A stretch of 64,000 nucleotides of DNA from Saccharopolyspora hirsuta. GTDB lineage: Bacteria; Actinomycetota; Actinomycetes; Mycobacteriales; Pseudonocardiaceae. The translations under genes were made by a program, and so were the position numbers. The notes beneath the pieces are model-generated. The model was not told where the DNA came from. It was given only the letters and a program-made list of their open reading frames with translations, and ran no database searches. Shown here one piece after another: positions 27,751-37,873 of this stretch (within the stretch, counting starts at the first letter, position 1; the number at the start of each line of letters is the position of its first letter). Location: positions 372,001-436,000 of the forward strand of contig NZ_VWPH01000006.1 of assembly GCF_008630535.1 (NCBI RefSeq), in the 5' to 3' direction.

Positions 27751-28170
27751 CTAGCCGATGTTCGGGTCGAAGGTGAACAGGACGAAGGTGCCCAGACCCA
27801 CGGTCAGCACGACCGAGACGTACAGCAGCATCTTCAGCCAGAAGCGCGTGCCGTCCTTGCGCGAGTAGTCGTTGATGACGGTACGCAGCCCGTTGCCACC
27901 GTGCAGGCCGGCCAGCCACAACATCGTCAGGTCCCAGAACTGCCAGAACGGGGACGACCAGCGGCCCGCGACGAAGGCGAAGTTGATCCGCTGCACGCCA
28001 CCGTCCAGGAAGAGCATGATCAGCAGGTGGCCCAGCACCAGGAACAGCAGGACCACACCGGACAGCCGCATGAACAACCAGCTGAAGAGCTCGAAGTTGT
28101 TGCGGCGGGCGGCCGACCGGGACGGGGTGCGCGGCTTCTCCACGGAAAGCGGTGCGTCGGTGACGGTCAT
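27751..28170 (-). CDS. sdhD: Succinate dehydrogenase membrane anchor subunit
   Basis: 139 residues. Three membrane helices: about 28-50 (WLFMRLSGVVLLFLVLGHLL), 70-95 (FWDLTMLWLAGLHGGNGL) and 112-132. The histidine in LVLGHLLIM is the likely heme ligand, and HGGNGLRTVINDY marks the quinone-side loop of the family. The ATG at 28170 follows sdhC after 5 bp. With SdhC it anchors the catalytic subunits and holds heme b and the quinone site. Confidence 0.93.
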   Translation of the reverse strand: MTVTDAPLSVEKPRTPSRSAARRNNFELFSWLFMRLSGVVLLFLVLGHLLIMLFLDGGVQRINFAFVAGRWSSPFWQFWDLTMLWLAGLHGGNGLRTVINDYSRKDGTRFWLKMLLYVSVVLTVGLGTFVLFTFDPNIG

Positions 28171-28175
28171 TGCGC

Positions 28176-28610
28176 TCAACCCCCGAAGAACTCGTTGACC
28201 GCGCGGCTGAGCAGGCTGATCGCCGCCGGGATCATCAACACCAACCAGAGCACCACCACGGTCCACAGCATCGGCTTCTGGTACTTGGTGCCCTTCGACC
28301 AGAAGTCGACCAGCATCACGCGGATGCCGTTGAACGCGTGGAACAGCACGGCCGCCAGCAGACCCAGCTCGAACAGGATCATCAGCGGGTGCTTGTAGGT
28401 CTCGATGGTCGTGTCGTACGCGTTCGGCGAAACCCGGACCAAGGCGGTGTCCAGAACGTGCACGAACAAGAAGAAGAAGGTGAGTACGCCCGTGATCCGG
28501 TGGGCGACCCACGACCACATGCCCAGATCGCCGCGGTAGAGACGCCCCTTGGCGCGCGGCGCGGTGGCGCGCTGCGGTGCGTCGGCCGCGGAGGCGGTGG
28601 TGCTGGCCAT
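28176..28610 (-). CDS. sdhC: Succinate dehydrogenase cytochrome b556 subunit
   Basis: 144 residues. The family motif SWVAHRITGVLTFFFL is at the first membrane helix, with FVHVLDTAL and FHAFNGIRVMLVDF after it. Three helices lie at about 33-55, 75-97 and 115-138. Heme and quinone binding are shared with SdhD. Start at the ATG at 28610, GGAGG 10 nt upstream. It is the first gene of sdhCDAB, and its promoter lies in the 440-bp region shared with the divergent nucleoside-binding lipoprotein gene. Confidence 0.93.
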   Translation of the reverse strand: MASTTASAADAPQRATAPRAKGRLYRGDLGMWSWVAHRITGVLTFFFLFVHVLDTALVRVSPNAYDTTIETYKHPLMILFELGLLAAVLFHAFNGIRVMLVDFWSKGTKYQKPMLWTVVVLWLVLMIPAAISLLSRAVNEFFGG

Positions 28611-29051
28611 GGTGGAAGGCCTCCAACCTCGCTGGTGGACTGACGGCCCCGTCCGGGAACATGAGCGACCGGCCCCGAGTCGCAGTTGGTCCCAATTGGC
28701 ATTGGGTGCACGCCCGTCACCGGCCACGAACAGGGGCCTTGACGCATCGGATGCTAGACCCGACCAATCGCCCGGGCCTACTCGCCCGTGCTCTCTGTGA
28801 TCGACCAGACAAGCACCCGGCTCCGGTTGATCGATGTAGAAATCATTTCGTGACACGCGAGCAATGCCCAAGCAGCAGCGTCAAGACTTAATTTCGAGAG
28901 CCACGTCACCGAATGGCGTGCGCTGCGGACCGGACGAACAATTCACCGAGGACGACACCATCGGGTGGAGTTCTGCCGGGACCGCCGCGCCCGGGAACGC
29001 CGGGCGCGCGGTCGGGGGACCGCGGCGGGACCAACAGGAAAGGGGAACGGC
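28611..29051. promoter_or_regulatory. Divergent promoter region, sdhC and BmpA-type lipoprotein gene
   Basis: 441 bp without a gene. It should hold promoters for both operons. The stretch 28800-28900 is clearly lower in GC than the genes (GTAGAAATCATTT, GACTTAATTTCGAG), fitting a promoter for the plus-strand operon. No dyad good enough to name a regulator was found. Confidence 0.5.
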
Positions 29052-30212
29052 ATGCGGCGGACGCCGATCTGGAGGCGCTCGGGTGCCGGAGGTTCACGAA
29101 CGGCCACCGCGGTGGCGGTGCTGCTCACCGGCTCGCTGGTGCTCGCCGGTTGCGCGAAGGACGGAGGCGGCGGGGGGAGCAACAACGCCGACGGCCAGGG
29201 CTGCCGGCTGAACGCCCCGCCGGCCGCGGCCGCACCGGCCGCGCCGCCGACCCAGCCGCAGGCCCCGCCGGACGCGAAGCAGCTTCGGGTCGGGCTGGCC
29301 TTCGACATCGGCGGGCGCGGCGACGCCTCGTTCAACGACGCCTCGGTGGCCGGGCTGGACCGGGCCAAGCAGGAGATGGGCTTCACCGACGTCAAGGAGC
29401 TCGACGCCGGTGCGGGCGAGCCCGAGGATGCCAAGCAGACCCGCCTGCGGCAGCTGGCGCGCGAGGGCTACAACCCGGTGATCGCGGTCGGCTACGCCTA
29501 CGCCGACGCGATCAAGGTCGTGGCGCCGGAGTTCCCCGGCACCAAGTTCGCGATCATCGACGAGCAGGTCGACGGCGTGCCCAACGTCACCTCGCTGGTC
29601 TTCGCCGAGGAGCAGGGCTCCTTCCTGGTCGGCGTGATCGCCGCGCACCGGTCGAAGAACTGCCAGGTCGGTTTCGTCGGCGGGGTGGAGACGCCGCTGA
29701 TCCAGAAGTTCCAGGCCGGGTTCGAGGCGGGCGCCAAGGCCGCCGCGCCGGACATCGAGATCGACAGCAAGTACCTGACCCCGGCCGGTGACTTCAGCGG
29801 GTTCCAGGACCCGAACAAGGGCACCGAGGTCGCCACCGGGCAGCTGGAGTCCGGGGCGGACGTGGTCTACCACGCGGCGGGCGCCTCCGGTAAGGGCGTG
29901 TTCTCCGCGGTGAAGCAGGCCGGTGCGAAGGCCATCGGGGTGGACTCCGACCAGTACAACCAGCCGACCGTGGCCGAGTACAAGGACGTGATCATCTCGT
30001 CCATGCTCAAGCGCGTCGACCTGGCGGTGTACGACTACATCTCCGCCGTCGCCCGCGACGACCTGGGCTCGCTGCCGAAGAAGTTCGACCTGGCCATCGA
30101 CGGCGTCGGCTACTCCACCTCGGGCGGCATGGTCGACGACCTGGTGCCGGTGGTGGACGCCTACAAGAACGCCATCGCCAACGGCGACATCAAGGTCTCC
30201 GACAAGCCGTGA
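29052..30212 (+). CDS. BMP-family substrate-binding lipoprotein, nucleoside ABC importer
   Basis: 386 residues; ATG with AGGGGA upstream. The lipoprotein signal ends in the lipobox LVLAGC (Cys near 36), and a low-complexity Gly/Ala/Pro linker follows. The BMP domain shows GLAFDIGGRGDASFNDASVA at its start, as in PnrA/Med proteins that bind purine nucleosides, then FPGTKFAIIDEQVDGVPNV and VAFAEEQGSFLVG-like segments. It catches nucleosides outside the membrane for the ATPase and two permeases encoded downstream. Large nested hairpins after the gene may keep it more highly expressed than the transporter genes. Confidence 0.92.
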   Translation: MRRTPIWRRSGAGGSRTATAVAVLLTGSLVLAGCAKDGGGGGSNNADGQGCRLNAPPAAAAPAAPPTQPQAPPDAKQLRVGLAFDIGGRGDASFNDASVAGLDRAKQEMGFTDVKELDAGAGEPEDAKQTRLRQLAREGYNPVIAVGYAYADAIKVVAPEFPGTKFAIIDEQVDGVPNVTSLVFAEEQGSFLVGVIAAHRSKNCQVGFVGGVETPLIQKFQAGFEAGAKAAAPDIEIDSKYLTPAGDFSGFQDPNKGTEVATGQLESGADVVYHAAGASGKGVFSAVKQAGAKAIGVDSDQYNQPTVAEYKDVIISSMLKRVDLAVYDYISAVARDDLGSLPKKFDLAIDGVGYSTSGGMVDDLVPVVDAYKNAIANGDIKVSDKP

Positions 30213-30225
30213 CGTTCGCGGTGCG

Positions 30226-30376
30226 GGGCACCTCCGCGCCGGTTTCGCGCGAAACCGGCGGTCGGCAGGCGGGGGAGGCGGCGATTTCGCGCGAAACCGC
30301 CGCCTCCCCCCGCGGCCGGGCGGAGGTGCCCTTCGCGCTTCACCCGGGACGGTGGCGGTTTCGCGCCAAACCGTCC
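30226..30376. terminator. Nested hairpin complex after the lipoprotein gene
   Basis: An outer 12-bp stem (GGGCACCTCCGC at 30226-30237 with 30320-30331) encloses two further hairpins. One is a perfect 24-bp palindrome at 30237-30260 with core GGTTTCGCGCGAAACC. The other is a 40-bp hairpin at 30271-30310 with one mismatch and the same core. A fourth hairpin (GGACGGT/ACCGTCC) lies at 30347-30376. This lies between the binding-protein and ATPase genes of one operon, where partial termination or mRNA stabilisation is commonly placed. Confidence 0.7.
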
Positions 30377-30450
30377 CTCCCGGACCGAAACCGTCCATTG
30401 TTGAGCGTCCGTCCGCTTCGCTGCCGCGAGACGACGTCCCCTGGAGCACC

Positions 30451-31989
<1,539 letters not shown>

Positions 31990-32017
31990 ACAACCCCGTG
32001 CCAAGCCGAGTTCTGCG

Positions 32018-32121
32018 CAACCGCACCTCAGGGGAACGTGACGCAACTCAGCCACGAGAAACCGCGAAACGCGAGATGACCCTCGAACGCAACCACCACT
32101 GTGAATCGCGGAGAGGCGGTA
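32018..32121 (+). repeat. 104-bp intercistronic element, copy A
   Basis: It runs from CAACCGCACCTCAGGGG to CGCGGAGAGGCGGTAC and fills the gap between the ATPase stop and the first permease start. Its 3' end, GGAGAGG, serves as the ribosome binding site of the permease gene. Similarity to copy B extends upstream to just after each preceding stop codon. Confidence 0.85.
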
Positions 32122-32125
32122 CAGC

Positions 32126-33220
32126 ATGAACTGGCGTACTCGTCTGCTCCCCGCTGCGCTGGCGATCGTCTTCGCCGTGGTGCTGTGCAGCGCGGTGCTG
32201 CTGATCTCCGGGGCCAACCCCGTCGACACCTTGGGCGAGATGATCGCCCAGGTCGGGCGCGGCACGACCGCGGTGGACGTGGTCAACACCGCGGGCAGCT
32301 ACTACCTGGTGGCCATCGCCGCGGCGATCGGGTTCCAGATGAACCTGCTCAACATCGGCATCGAGGGCCAGTACCGGCTGGGCGCCTGCGTGGCGGCGAT
32401 CGTCGGCGGTGCGGTCAGCCTGCCGTTCGGGCTGCACGCGGCGCTCGTCGTCGCGGTCGGGGCGGTCGTCGGCGCGCTGTGGTGCGGGATCGCCGCGGTG
32501 CTGAAGGTCTACCGCGGGGTGTCCGAGGTGATCTCCACGATCATGCTCAACACCCTGTCCATCGGCCTGATCGCCTACCTGGTGGCCACCTTCGGCGAGA
32601 TGCGCGGCAACATGCAGGGCACCGCGCGCATCCCGGAGTCCGGCCAGGTGCCGGGGATCCCGCTGGGCGGCGCCGGGACGATGTTCGGGCTGGTGCTGCT
32701 GTCGGTGGCGGTGGGCGTCGGGTACGCGGTGCTCGTCGACCGCACCCGCTACGGCTTCCAGCTGCGCGCATCGGGGCTGTCGCCGACCGCCGCGCTGGCG
32801 GGCGGGGTGGACTCCAAGCGCATGATCATGTCGGCGATGCTGATCTCCGGCGCCATCGCCGGGGTGGCCGGGCTGCCGGAGATCCTCAGCCGCGACCACA
32901 CCTTCACCATCAACTTCCCGGCCGGGTACGGCTTCGCGGGCCTGGCCATCGCGCTGCTCGGCCGGAACCACCCGATCGGCATCGCCTTCGGCGCGCTGCT
33001 GTGGTCCTTCCTGGACAAGAGCTCGTTGACGCTGGACAACATCGGGGTGCCGAAGGAGATCGTGACCATCCTGCAGGGCACCATCGTGCTCTCCGTGGTG
33101 GTGGCCTACGAGCTGGTGCGCCGCCGCGAGCTCGCCGCCGAGCAGCGGCGGGTCGGGCGCGCGCTGGGCACTGCGAGCGAAGCACCGGCCGCCGCCGGGA
33201 CCGGAGGTGAGCGGGCATGA
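32126..33220 (+). CDS. Nucleoside ABC importer permease 1
   Basis: 364 residues, about nine membrane helices. It belongs to the BPD_transp_2 family (BmpB/NupP-like). Characteristic segments: NTAGSYYLVAIAAAIGFQMN, LLNIGIEGQYRLGA and the EAA-like coupling region VYRGVSEVISTIMLN, then ISGAIAGVAGLPEILSRD. The C-terminus is a charged cytoplasmic tail. Start at ATG 32126 with GGAGAGG supplied by repeat copy A. It pairs with permease 2, encoded 136 bp downstream, to form the channel. Confidence 0.93.
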   Translation: MNWRTRLLPAALAIVFAVVLCSAVLLISGANPVDTLGEMIAQVGRGTTAVDVVNTAGSYYLVAIAAAIGFQMNLLNIGIEGQYRLGACVAAIVGGAVSLPFGLHAALVVAVGAVVGALWCGIAAVLKVYRGVSEVISTIMLNTLSIGLIAYLVATFGEMRGNMQGTARIPESGQVPGIPLGGAGTMFGLVLLSVAVGVGYAVLVDRTRYGFQLRASGLSPTAALAGGVDSKRMIMSAMLISGAIAGVAGLPEILSRDHTFTINFPAGYGFAGLAIALLGRNHPIGIAFGALLWSFLDKSSLTLDNIGVPKEIVTILQGTIVLSVVVAYELVRRRELAAEQRRVGRALGTASEAPAAAGTGGERA

Positions 33221-33248
33221 CACCTCTTGTGTCAACCGGAGTCCTGCT

Positions 33249-33350
33249 CGACCGCACCCAGGGGACCGTGATGCAACCCAGCCATGAGAAACCGCGAAAC
33301 GCGAGAGCAACGCCCGACGTGACCACCACTGAAAATCGCGGAGAGGCGGG
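33249..33350 (+). repeat. 104-bp intercistronic element, copy B
   Basis: It fills the gap between the two permease genes and ends in CGCGGAGAGGCGGG, again supplying the downstream ribosome binding site. Aligned with copy A it shows scattered substitutions and a single-base gap, with the blocks GAGAAACCGCGAAACGCGAG and ATCGCGGAGAGGCGG unchanged. Confidence 0.85.
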
Positions 33351-33356
33351 CCGCGC

Positions 33357-34619
33357 ATGACGACCGCGGTGACCGCGGAACCGACGAAGGTCCCGCCGAA
33401 GCCCACCCGCCGCCGGATGCCCGGTTGGGCGCGGGTGCTGCTGTGGGTGGCCGTCGCCTTCGCGGCGGTGTCGATCACCTCGTACCAGACGGGGGTGCCG
33501 CAGCTGACCTCGTCGGGCACCGTGCAGTCCGCGGTGCGGCTGGGCATCCCGATCCTGCTGGCCGCGCTGGGCGGCCTGTGGGCCGAGCGCGCCGGGGTCA
33601 TCAACATCGGCCTGGAAGGCATGATGATCCTCGGCACCTGGGGCGGCGCGTGGGCCGGTTACCAGTGGGGACCGGTCGCCGGGCTGGTCGCGGCGGCGGT
33701 GTTCGGCGCGCTGGGCGGGCTGGTGCACGCGATCGCGACGGTGACCTTCGGGGTCAACCACATCGTGTCCGGTGTGGCGATCAACCTGCTGGGCGCGGGC
33801 ATCGCCAAGTACCTCTCGACGCTGGTGTTCGAACCGATCTCGCGGAACCCGCGGGAGTCGCCGCCGGTGCCGAAGTTCGACACCTACTCGGCGCAACCGC
33901 TGGGCACCTGGCTGCAGCAGCTGGAGGACCTGCAGCGGGTGGGCATCTCCGACGCCGCGGGCATCCTCGGTGGCCTGGTCACCGAGGTCTCGCCGCTGAC
34001 CATGCTGGCCTTCCTGCTGGTGCCGGTGAGCTACCTGGTGCTCTGGCGCTCGCCGTTCGGCCTGCGGCTGCGGTCCTGCGGGGAGAACCCGGTGGCGGCG
34101 GAATCGCTGGGCGTCAACGTCTACCGGTACAAGTACCTGGCGGTGATCATCTCCGGTGCGCTGGCCGGGATCGGCGGCGCGGCCCTGATCCTCAACCCCG
34201 GTCAGGCGGGCTACCTGGAGGGCCAGACCAACAACCGCGGCTACATCGGCCTGGCGGCGATGATCTTCGGCAACTGGCGCCCGGGCGGCCTGCTCGGCGG
34301 TGCGGCCCTGTTCGGCTACTCCGACGGCCTCCAGCTGCGCAGCGGCGAGACCAGCGTGCACGCCCTGTTCTACGGCGCGACCCTGCTGCTCGTGGTGGTC
34401 GCAGCGGTCCAGGTGTGGCGGCGCAGCTGGTTCGCGGCGGGCCTCGCGCTGGTCGCGGCCGCGGTGATGTACGCGGTGTACTGGTACACCGACGAGCTCC
34501 CCACGGAGCTCACGGCGTACACCCCGCACCTGGTGACGCTGGTGGTCCTCGGCGTGGCCTCGCAACGCCTGCGACCACCGGCGGCGAACGGCCTGCAGTA
34601 CCGCAGAGGAGCGGACTAG
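33357..34619 (+). CDS. Nucleoside ABC importer permease 2
   Basis: 420 residues, about nine or ten membrane helices. It is the NupQ/BmpC-type partner: AALGGLWAERAGVINIGLEG is the family mark, followed by VTFGVNHIVSGVAINLLGAG and SGALAGIGGAALILNPGQ. An internal loop of about 50 residues (near 160-210, FEPISRNPRESPPVPKFD) is typical of this partner. Start at ATG 33357 behind repeat copy B. Its stop overlaps the cdd start by one base, tying transport to the deaminase. Confidence 0.93.
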   Translation: MTTAVTAEPTKVPPKPTRRRMPGWARVLLWVAVAFAAVSITSYQTGVPQLTSSGTVQSAVRLGIPILLAALGGLWAERAGVINIGLEGMMILGTWGGAWAGYQWGPVAGLVAAAVFGALGGLVHAIATVTFGVNHIVSGVAINLLGAGIAKYLSTLVFEPISRNPRESPPVPKFDTYSAQPLGTWLQQLEDLQRVGISDAAGILGGLVTEVSPLTMLAFLLVPVSYLVLWRSPFGLRLRSCGENPVAAESLGVNVYRYKYLAVIISGALAGIGGAALILNPGQAGYLEGQTNNRGYIGLAAMIFGNWRPGGLLGGAALFGYSDGLQLRSGETSVHALFYGATLLLVVVAAVQVWRRSWFAAGLALVAAAVMYAVYWYTDELPTELTAYTPHLVTLVVLGVASQRLRPPAANGLQYRRGAD

Positions 34620-34996
34620 TGACCACAGTGGACTGGGGAGCGCTGCGCGCGGCGGCCGTCGAGGCCGCCGCCCGGGCGTACTGCCCGTACTCGAAGCTCC
34701 AGGTCGGAGCGGCAGCCCTGTGCGACGACGGCCGCATCGTGACCGGCTGCAACGTGGAGAACGCCTCCTACGGCATCACCCTCTGCGCCGAGTGCACGAT
34801 GGCGGGCCAACTCCACCTGACCGGAGGAGGCCGCTTCGCAGCGGTGGCCTGCAGGAGCGGAGCAGGTGACCTCCTGATGCCCTGCGGCCGCTGCCGCCAG
34901 ATCCTCCAAGAACTCGGCGGCCCGGACTGCCTCCTCGACACACCCCGAGGAATCCTCCCCATGACAGAAGTCCTCCCAGACGCCTTCGAGCTCTGA
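34619..34996 (+). CDS. cdd: Cytidine deaminase
   Basis: 125 residues. It converts cytidine and deoxycytidine to uridine and deoxyuridine. The zinc site is complete: C56-A-E58 in GITLCAECTM (proton shuttle Glu58), and C89 and C92 in MPCGRCRQ. The substrate-binding NVENASYG is present. The GTG start overlaps the permease stop (TAGTG), with AGAGGAG upstream. It acts on imported cytidine; deoA follows 27 bp later. Confidence 0.95.
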   Translation: MTTVDWGALRAAAVEAAARAYCPYSKLQVGAAALCDDGRIVTGCNVENASYGITLCAECTMAGQLHLTGGGRFAAVACRSGAGDLLMPCGRCRQILQELGGPDCLLDTPRGILPMTEVLPDAFEL

Positions 34997-35023
34997 AAAG
35001 CCAACAGCGGTTTGGAGGCGACG

Positions 35024-36307
35024 ATGCATTCTGCGGTTGATGTGATTCGGGTGAAGCGGGACGGCGGGCGGCTCAGCGACGAGCAGATCGACTGGGTCGT
35101 CGACGCCTACACGCGCGGGCAGGTCGCGGACGAGCAGATGGCTTCGCTGGCGATGGCGATCCTGCTGCGCGGCATGACGTCGGAGGAGACCGCGCGGTGG
35201 ACGGCGGCGATGGTCGCCTCCGGCGAGGTGTTAGCGCTCGACTCGGTCCGGAAGCCCACTGTGGACAAGCACTCCACCGGCGGCGTCGGGGACAAGATCA
35301 CCCTGCCGCTCACGCCGCTGGTCGCCGCGTGCGGTGCTGCCGTGCCGCAGCTGTCCGGGCGCGGGCTGGGGCACACCGGCGGGACGCTGGACAAGCTGGA
35401 GTCCATCCCCGGCTGGCGGGCGCAGCTCTCCGACGAGGAGATACGCGCGCAGCTGGACGAAGTCGGGGCGGTGGTGTGCGCGGCGACGGAAGGCCTGGCA
35501 CCGGCCGACCGGAAGCTGTACGCGCTGCGGGACGTGACGGGCACGGTCGAGTCGATCCCGCTGATCGCCAGCTCGATCATGAGCAAGAAGATCGCCGAGG
35601 GCGTGCAGTCGCTGGTGCTGGACGTCAAGTGCGGCTCCGGCGCGTTCATGAAGGACCTCGACCGGGCGCGGGAGCTGGCCACCGCGCTGGTGGACATCGG
35701 CACCGCCAGCGGCCTGCGCACCAGCGCGCTGATCACCGACATGTCCGTCCCGCTGGGACGTGCGGTCGGCAACGCGCTGGAGGTCGCCGAGGCGGTGGAC
35801 GTGCTGCGCGGCGGCGGTCCGCCGGACGTCGTGGAGCTGACCCTGGCGCTGGCCCGCGAGATGCTCGACCACGCGGGTCTGTCCGATGTGGACCCTGCGG
35901 AGGTCCTCGCGGACGGGCGCGCCTACGACTCCTGGCGACGCATGATCAAGGCCCAGGGAGGAGATCCGGAGGCGGAACTGCCTCGGGCGAGGCACATCGA
36001 CGTCGTCACCGCGCCGGAGGACGGCGTGCTGACCGAGCTCGACGCGTTCGCCGTCGGCATCGCGGCCTGGCGGTTGGGAGCTGGGCGAGCCCGCAAGGAG
36101 GACGACGTCGAGCACGCCGCCGGAGTGCTGTGCCTGGCGAAACCAGGCGACCGCGTCACCGCGGGCCAACCGCTGCTGGAGCTGCACACCGACCGGCCGG
36201 AAACCGTCCCGGGGGCGGGCGAAGCACTGCAGGGCGCATACGAGATCAGCGGCGCCGACCGGAGGTCGACGCCGCTGATCCTGGATCGAGTGGCCGCTAG
36301 CAGCTGA
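35024..36307 (+). CDS. deoA: Thymidine/pyrimidine-nucleoside phosphorylase
   Basis: 427 residues from the ATG at 35024 (GGAGG 5 nt upstream). It cleaves thymidine and deoxyuridine (and perhaps uridine) with phosphate to the base and (deoxy)ribose-1-phosphate. Signatures: KHSTGGVGDKITLPL (phosphate site), LSGRGLGHTGGTLDKLES (the family pattern), IASSIMSKKIAEG, and a C-terminal barrel-sandwich domain ending LQGAYEIS. It lies directly downstream of cdd in the importer operon. Its sugar product links to deoC at 47 kb, although no phosphopentomutase gene is in the window. Confidence 0.95.
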   Translation: MHSAVDVIRVKRDGGRLSDEQIDWVVDAYTRGQVADEQMASLAMAILLRGMTSEETARWTAAMVASGEVLALDSVRKPTVDKHSTGGVGDKITLPLTPLVAACGAAVPQLSGRGLGHTGGTLDKLESIPGWRAQLSDEEIRAQLDEVGAVVCAATEGLAPADRKLYALRDVTGTVESIPLIASSIMSKKIAEGVQSLVLDVKCGSGAFMKDLDRARELATALVDIGTASGLRTSALITDMSVPLGRAVGNALEVAEAVDVLRGGGPPDVVELTLALAREMLDHAGLSDVDPAEVLADGRAYDSWRRMIKAQGGDPEAELPRARHIDVVTAPEDGVLTELDAFAVGIAAWRLGAGRARKEDDVEHAAGVLCLAKPGDRVTAGQPLLELHTDRPETVPGAGEALQGAYEISGADRRSTPLILDRVAASS

Positions 36308-36356
36308 CCGAGCTGGCGCGGCGGTCCGGGGCTACCGGCACCGCCGCGCGGGGGAC

Positions 36357-37550
36357 TCAGGCGCTTTCGGCGGTGAAGTCGTCTTCGCCGTCGGTGATCG
36401 CCTTGTCGGTCGTGTCGCGCTTGGCGCTCTTGGAGCGGCCGCGGCGCTGCTGGCGCGGGAGCGTGGTGGGCGGCGGCGGGGCCGACGGGGCGCTGCCACC
36501 GAGGATCAGCTCCGCGAAGGTCGCCATGGCCTCGTCGAGCTGCCCGGCGTGGCGCCGCTCGCTCTCCTCGTTGGCCTCGCGCACCAGGGCGTTCAGCGCC
36601 TCGCTGTCCGGGCGCGACGCGAGCGTGCCGGACAGCTGCGACAGGTTCTTCGACAGCGTGCCGCCGAGGTCGCCGAGACCGGTCTTGACGCCCTCCTCGA
36701 CGGTTTCGAGGCGGTTGGTGAAGCCCTGCTCGACGGTGTCGATCCGGGTGTTGACGTTGTCCTCGACCTGGTCGAGGCGGGAGGACACCTGGTCCAGCCG
36801 GTTGGTGAGCTGCTCCAGCCGGTCGGCCAGCTTGTCCAGCTTGTCGGTCGGGTCCACCGCGGGGCGGGCCGCGAGCTGGTCCAGCTTGGCGTCGAGCTGG
36901 TCGCGGGTTCCGGCCACGGCGTCGGCGAGCGTGTTCTGCGCGCTGCCGGTGGACTCGGCGACCGCGCGCTGCAGGGCCTCGCGGGTGCCGTCGAGGTGCT
37001 CGTGCACGCCCTCGTCGATCTCGGCGAAGCGGCCGCGCAGGCTGGTCTCCAGGGAGTCGATGCGCTCGCGCACCGGGCCGTGCACCGTCGCGGGCAGCGA
37101 CTCCAGGCGGCCGTCCTGCTTGTCCAGGTGCTGGCCGAGCTCGTCCAAGCGCTTGTGGATGTGGCCGAGCTTGTCCTCCAGGCCGTCCATCCGGCCGACC
37201 ACGCCGTCCATCCGCCCGGACACCCCGTCGAGGCGGCCGTCGAGCTGGGCGAAGGGCTTGGCCAGCTTGTCCACCAGGCCGTCGACCGCGCCCTTGAGCT
37301 CGACCAGCGCACCGTCGTGCGCCTCGAGCTTGGCCAGCGCTTCGTCGAGTCGTTCGGCGAGCACGCTGACTTCGGTGCGGTCCGGCAGCTCGGACAATCG
37401 TTTCCGCACGGAACCCAGCGACTCCAGCGGGGAGAGCCGGGCGTGGATCTCGTCCAGGGCGTCGAAGATCTGCTGTTGTTCGCTCTCGCGGATCTCAGCC
37501 GCACGCGTGAGCATGTTCCGCATGCGGTCGAACGACATGTTCTCGGTCAC
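36357..37550 (-). CDS. Long coiled-coil protein of unknown function
   Basis: 397 residues; GTG start. Residues about 20-330 are nearly all heptad repeats, with runs such as LDGVSGRMDGVVGRMDGLED and LDKLADRLEQLTNRLDQVSS. These give an extended coiled coil broken near 170-185. The C-terminus has a proline patch, then a basic segment (RQQRRGRSKSAKR) and an acidic end. There is no signal peptide or membrane helix. It resembles scaffold or apolipoprotein-like proteins of Pseudonocardiaceae. It is inserted in reverse orientation between deoA and add, so it is transcribed separately. No function can be assigned. Confidence 0.75.
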   Translation of the reverse strand: MTENMSFDRMRNMLTRAAEIRESEQQQIFDALDEIHARLSPLESLGSVRKRLSELPDRTEVSVLAERLDEALAKLEAHDGALVELKGAVDGLVDKLAKPFAQLDGRLDGVSGRMDGVVGRMDGLEDKLGHIHKRLDELGQHLDKQDGRLESLPATVHGPVRERIDSLETSLRGRFAEIDEGVHEHLDGTREALQRAVAESTGSAQNTLADAVAGTRDQLDAKLDQLAARPAVDPTDKLDKLADRLEQLTNRLDQVSSRLDQVEDNVNTRIDTVEQGFTNRLETVEEGVKTGLGDLGGTLSKNLSQLSGTLASRPDSEALNALVREANEESERRHAGQLDEAMATFAELILGGSAPSAPPPPTTLPRQQRRGRSKSAKRDTTDKAITDGEDDFTAESA

Positions 37551-37873
37551 GGCTAGGGGCGTCCTTCGTCGAGGGGAGGTGAGGACTCACCGAGCCTAGC
37601 CACTCACTCCGCGCGTTCCCAGGCACCCCCCGATACATTGCGTGATTGCCCATCGGAGGATGGCTCCATTCGGAGCAGCATTGTTCGACTGAAAAGTCCA
37701 GCCGACTCGCCGCTGATTGCTTTAAGCGTTGTGTTTGGGTCCATCCGGGTGAGTTTTGCGGGACGCCCGTCCTGCTCGGCAACCGTCGGAAACCTCGAGT
37801 TCCCGAAGTTTTCGCAGGGTTTTCGCTGGTAGCTGTGCGTGAGGTGGTCATCGGCGCCCTGTAACGTGGATGC
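37551..37873. other. Divergent intergenic region before add
   Basis: About 320 bp of lower GC (37640-37830) with no gene I trust. It separates the coiled-coil gene from add and must hold both promoters. A TGTAACGT hexamer region about 10 nt before the add ATG could be a -10 for a leaderless or short-leader message. Confidence 0.45.

Noticed and set aside
36600..37500. Periodic sequence in the coiled-coil gene considered as a DNA repeat or CRISPR-like array
   Set aside because: The period comes from heptad repeats in the protein. There are no identical repeat units with spacers.
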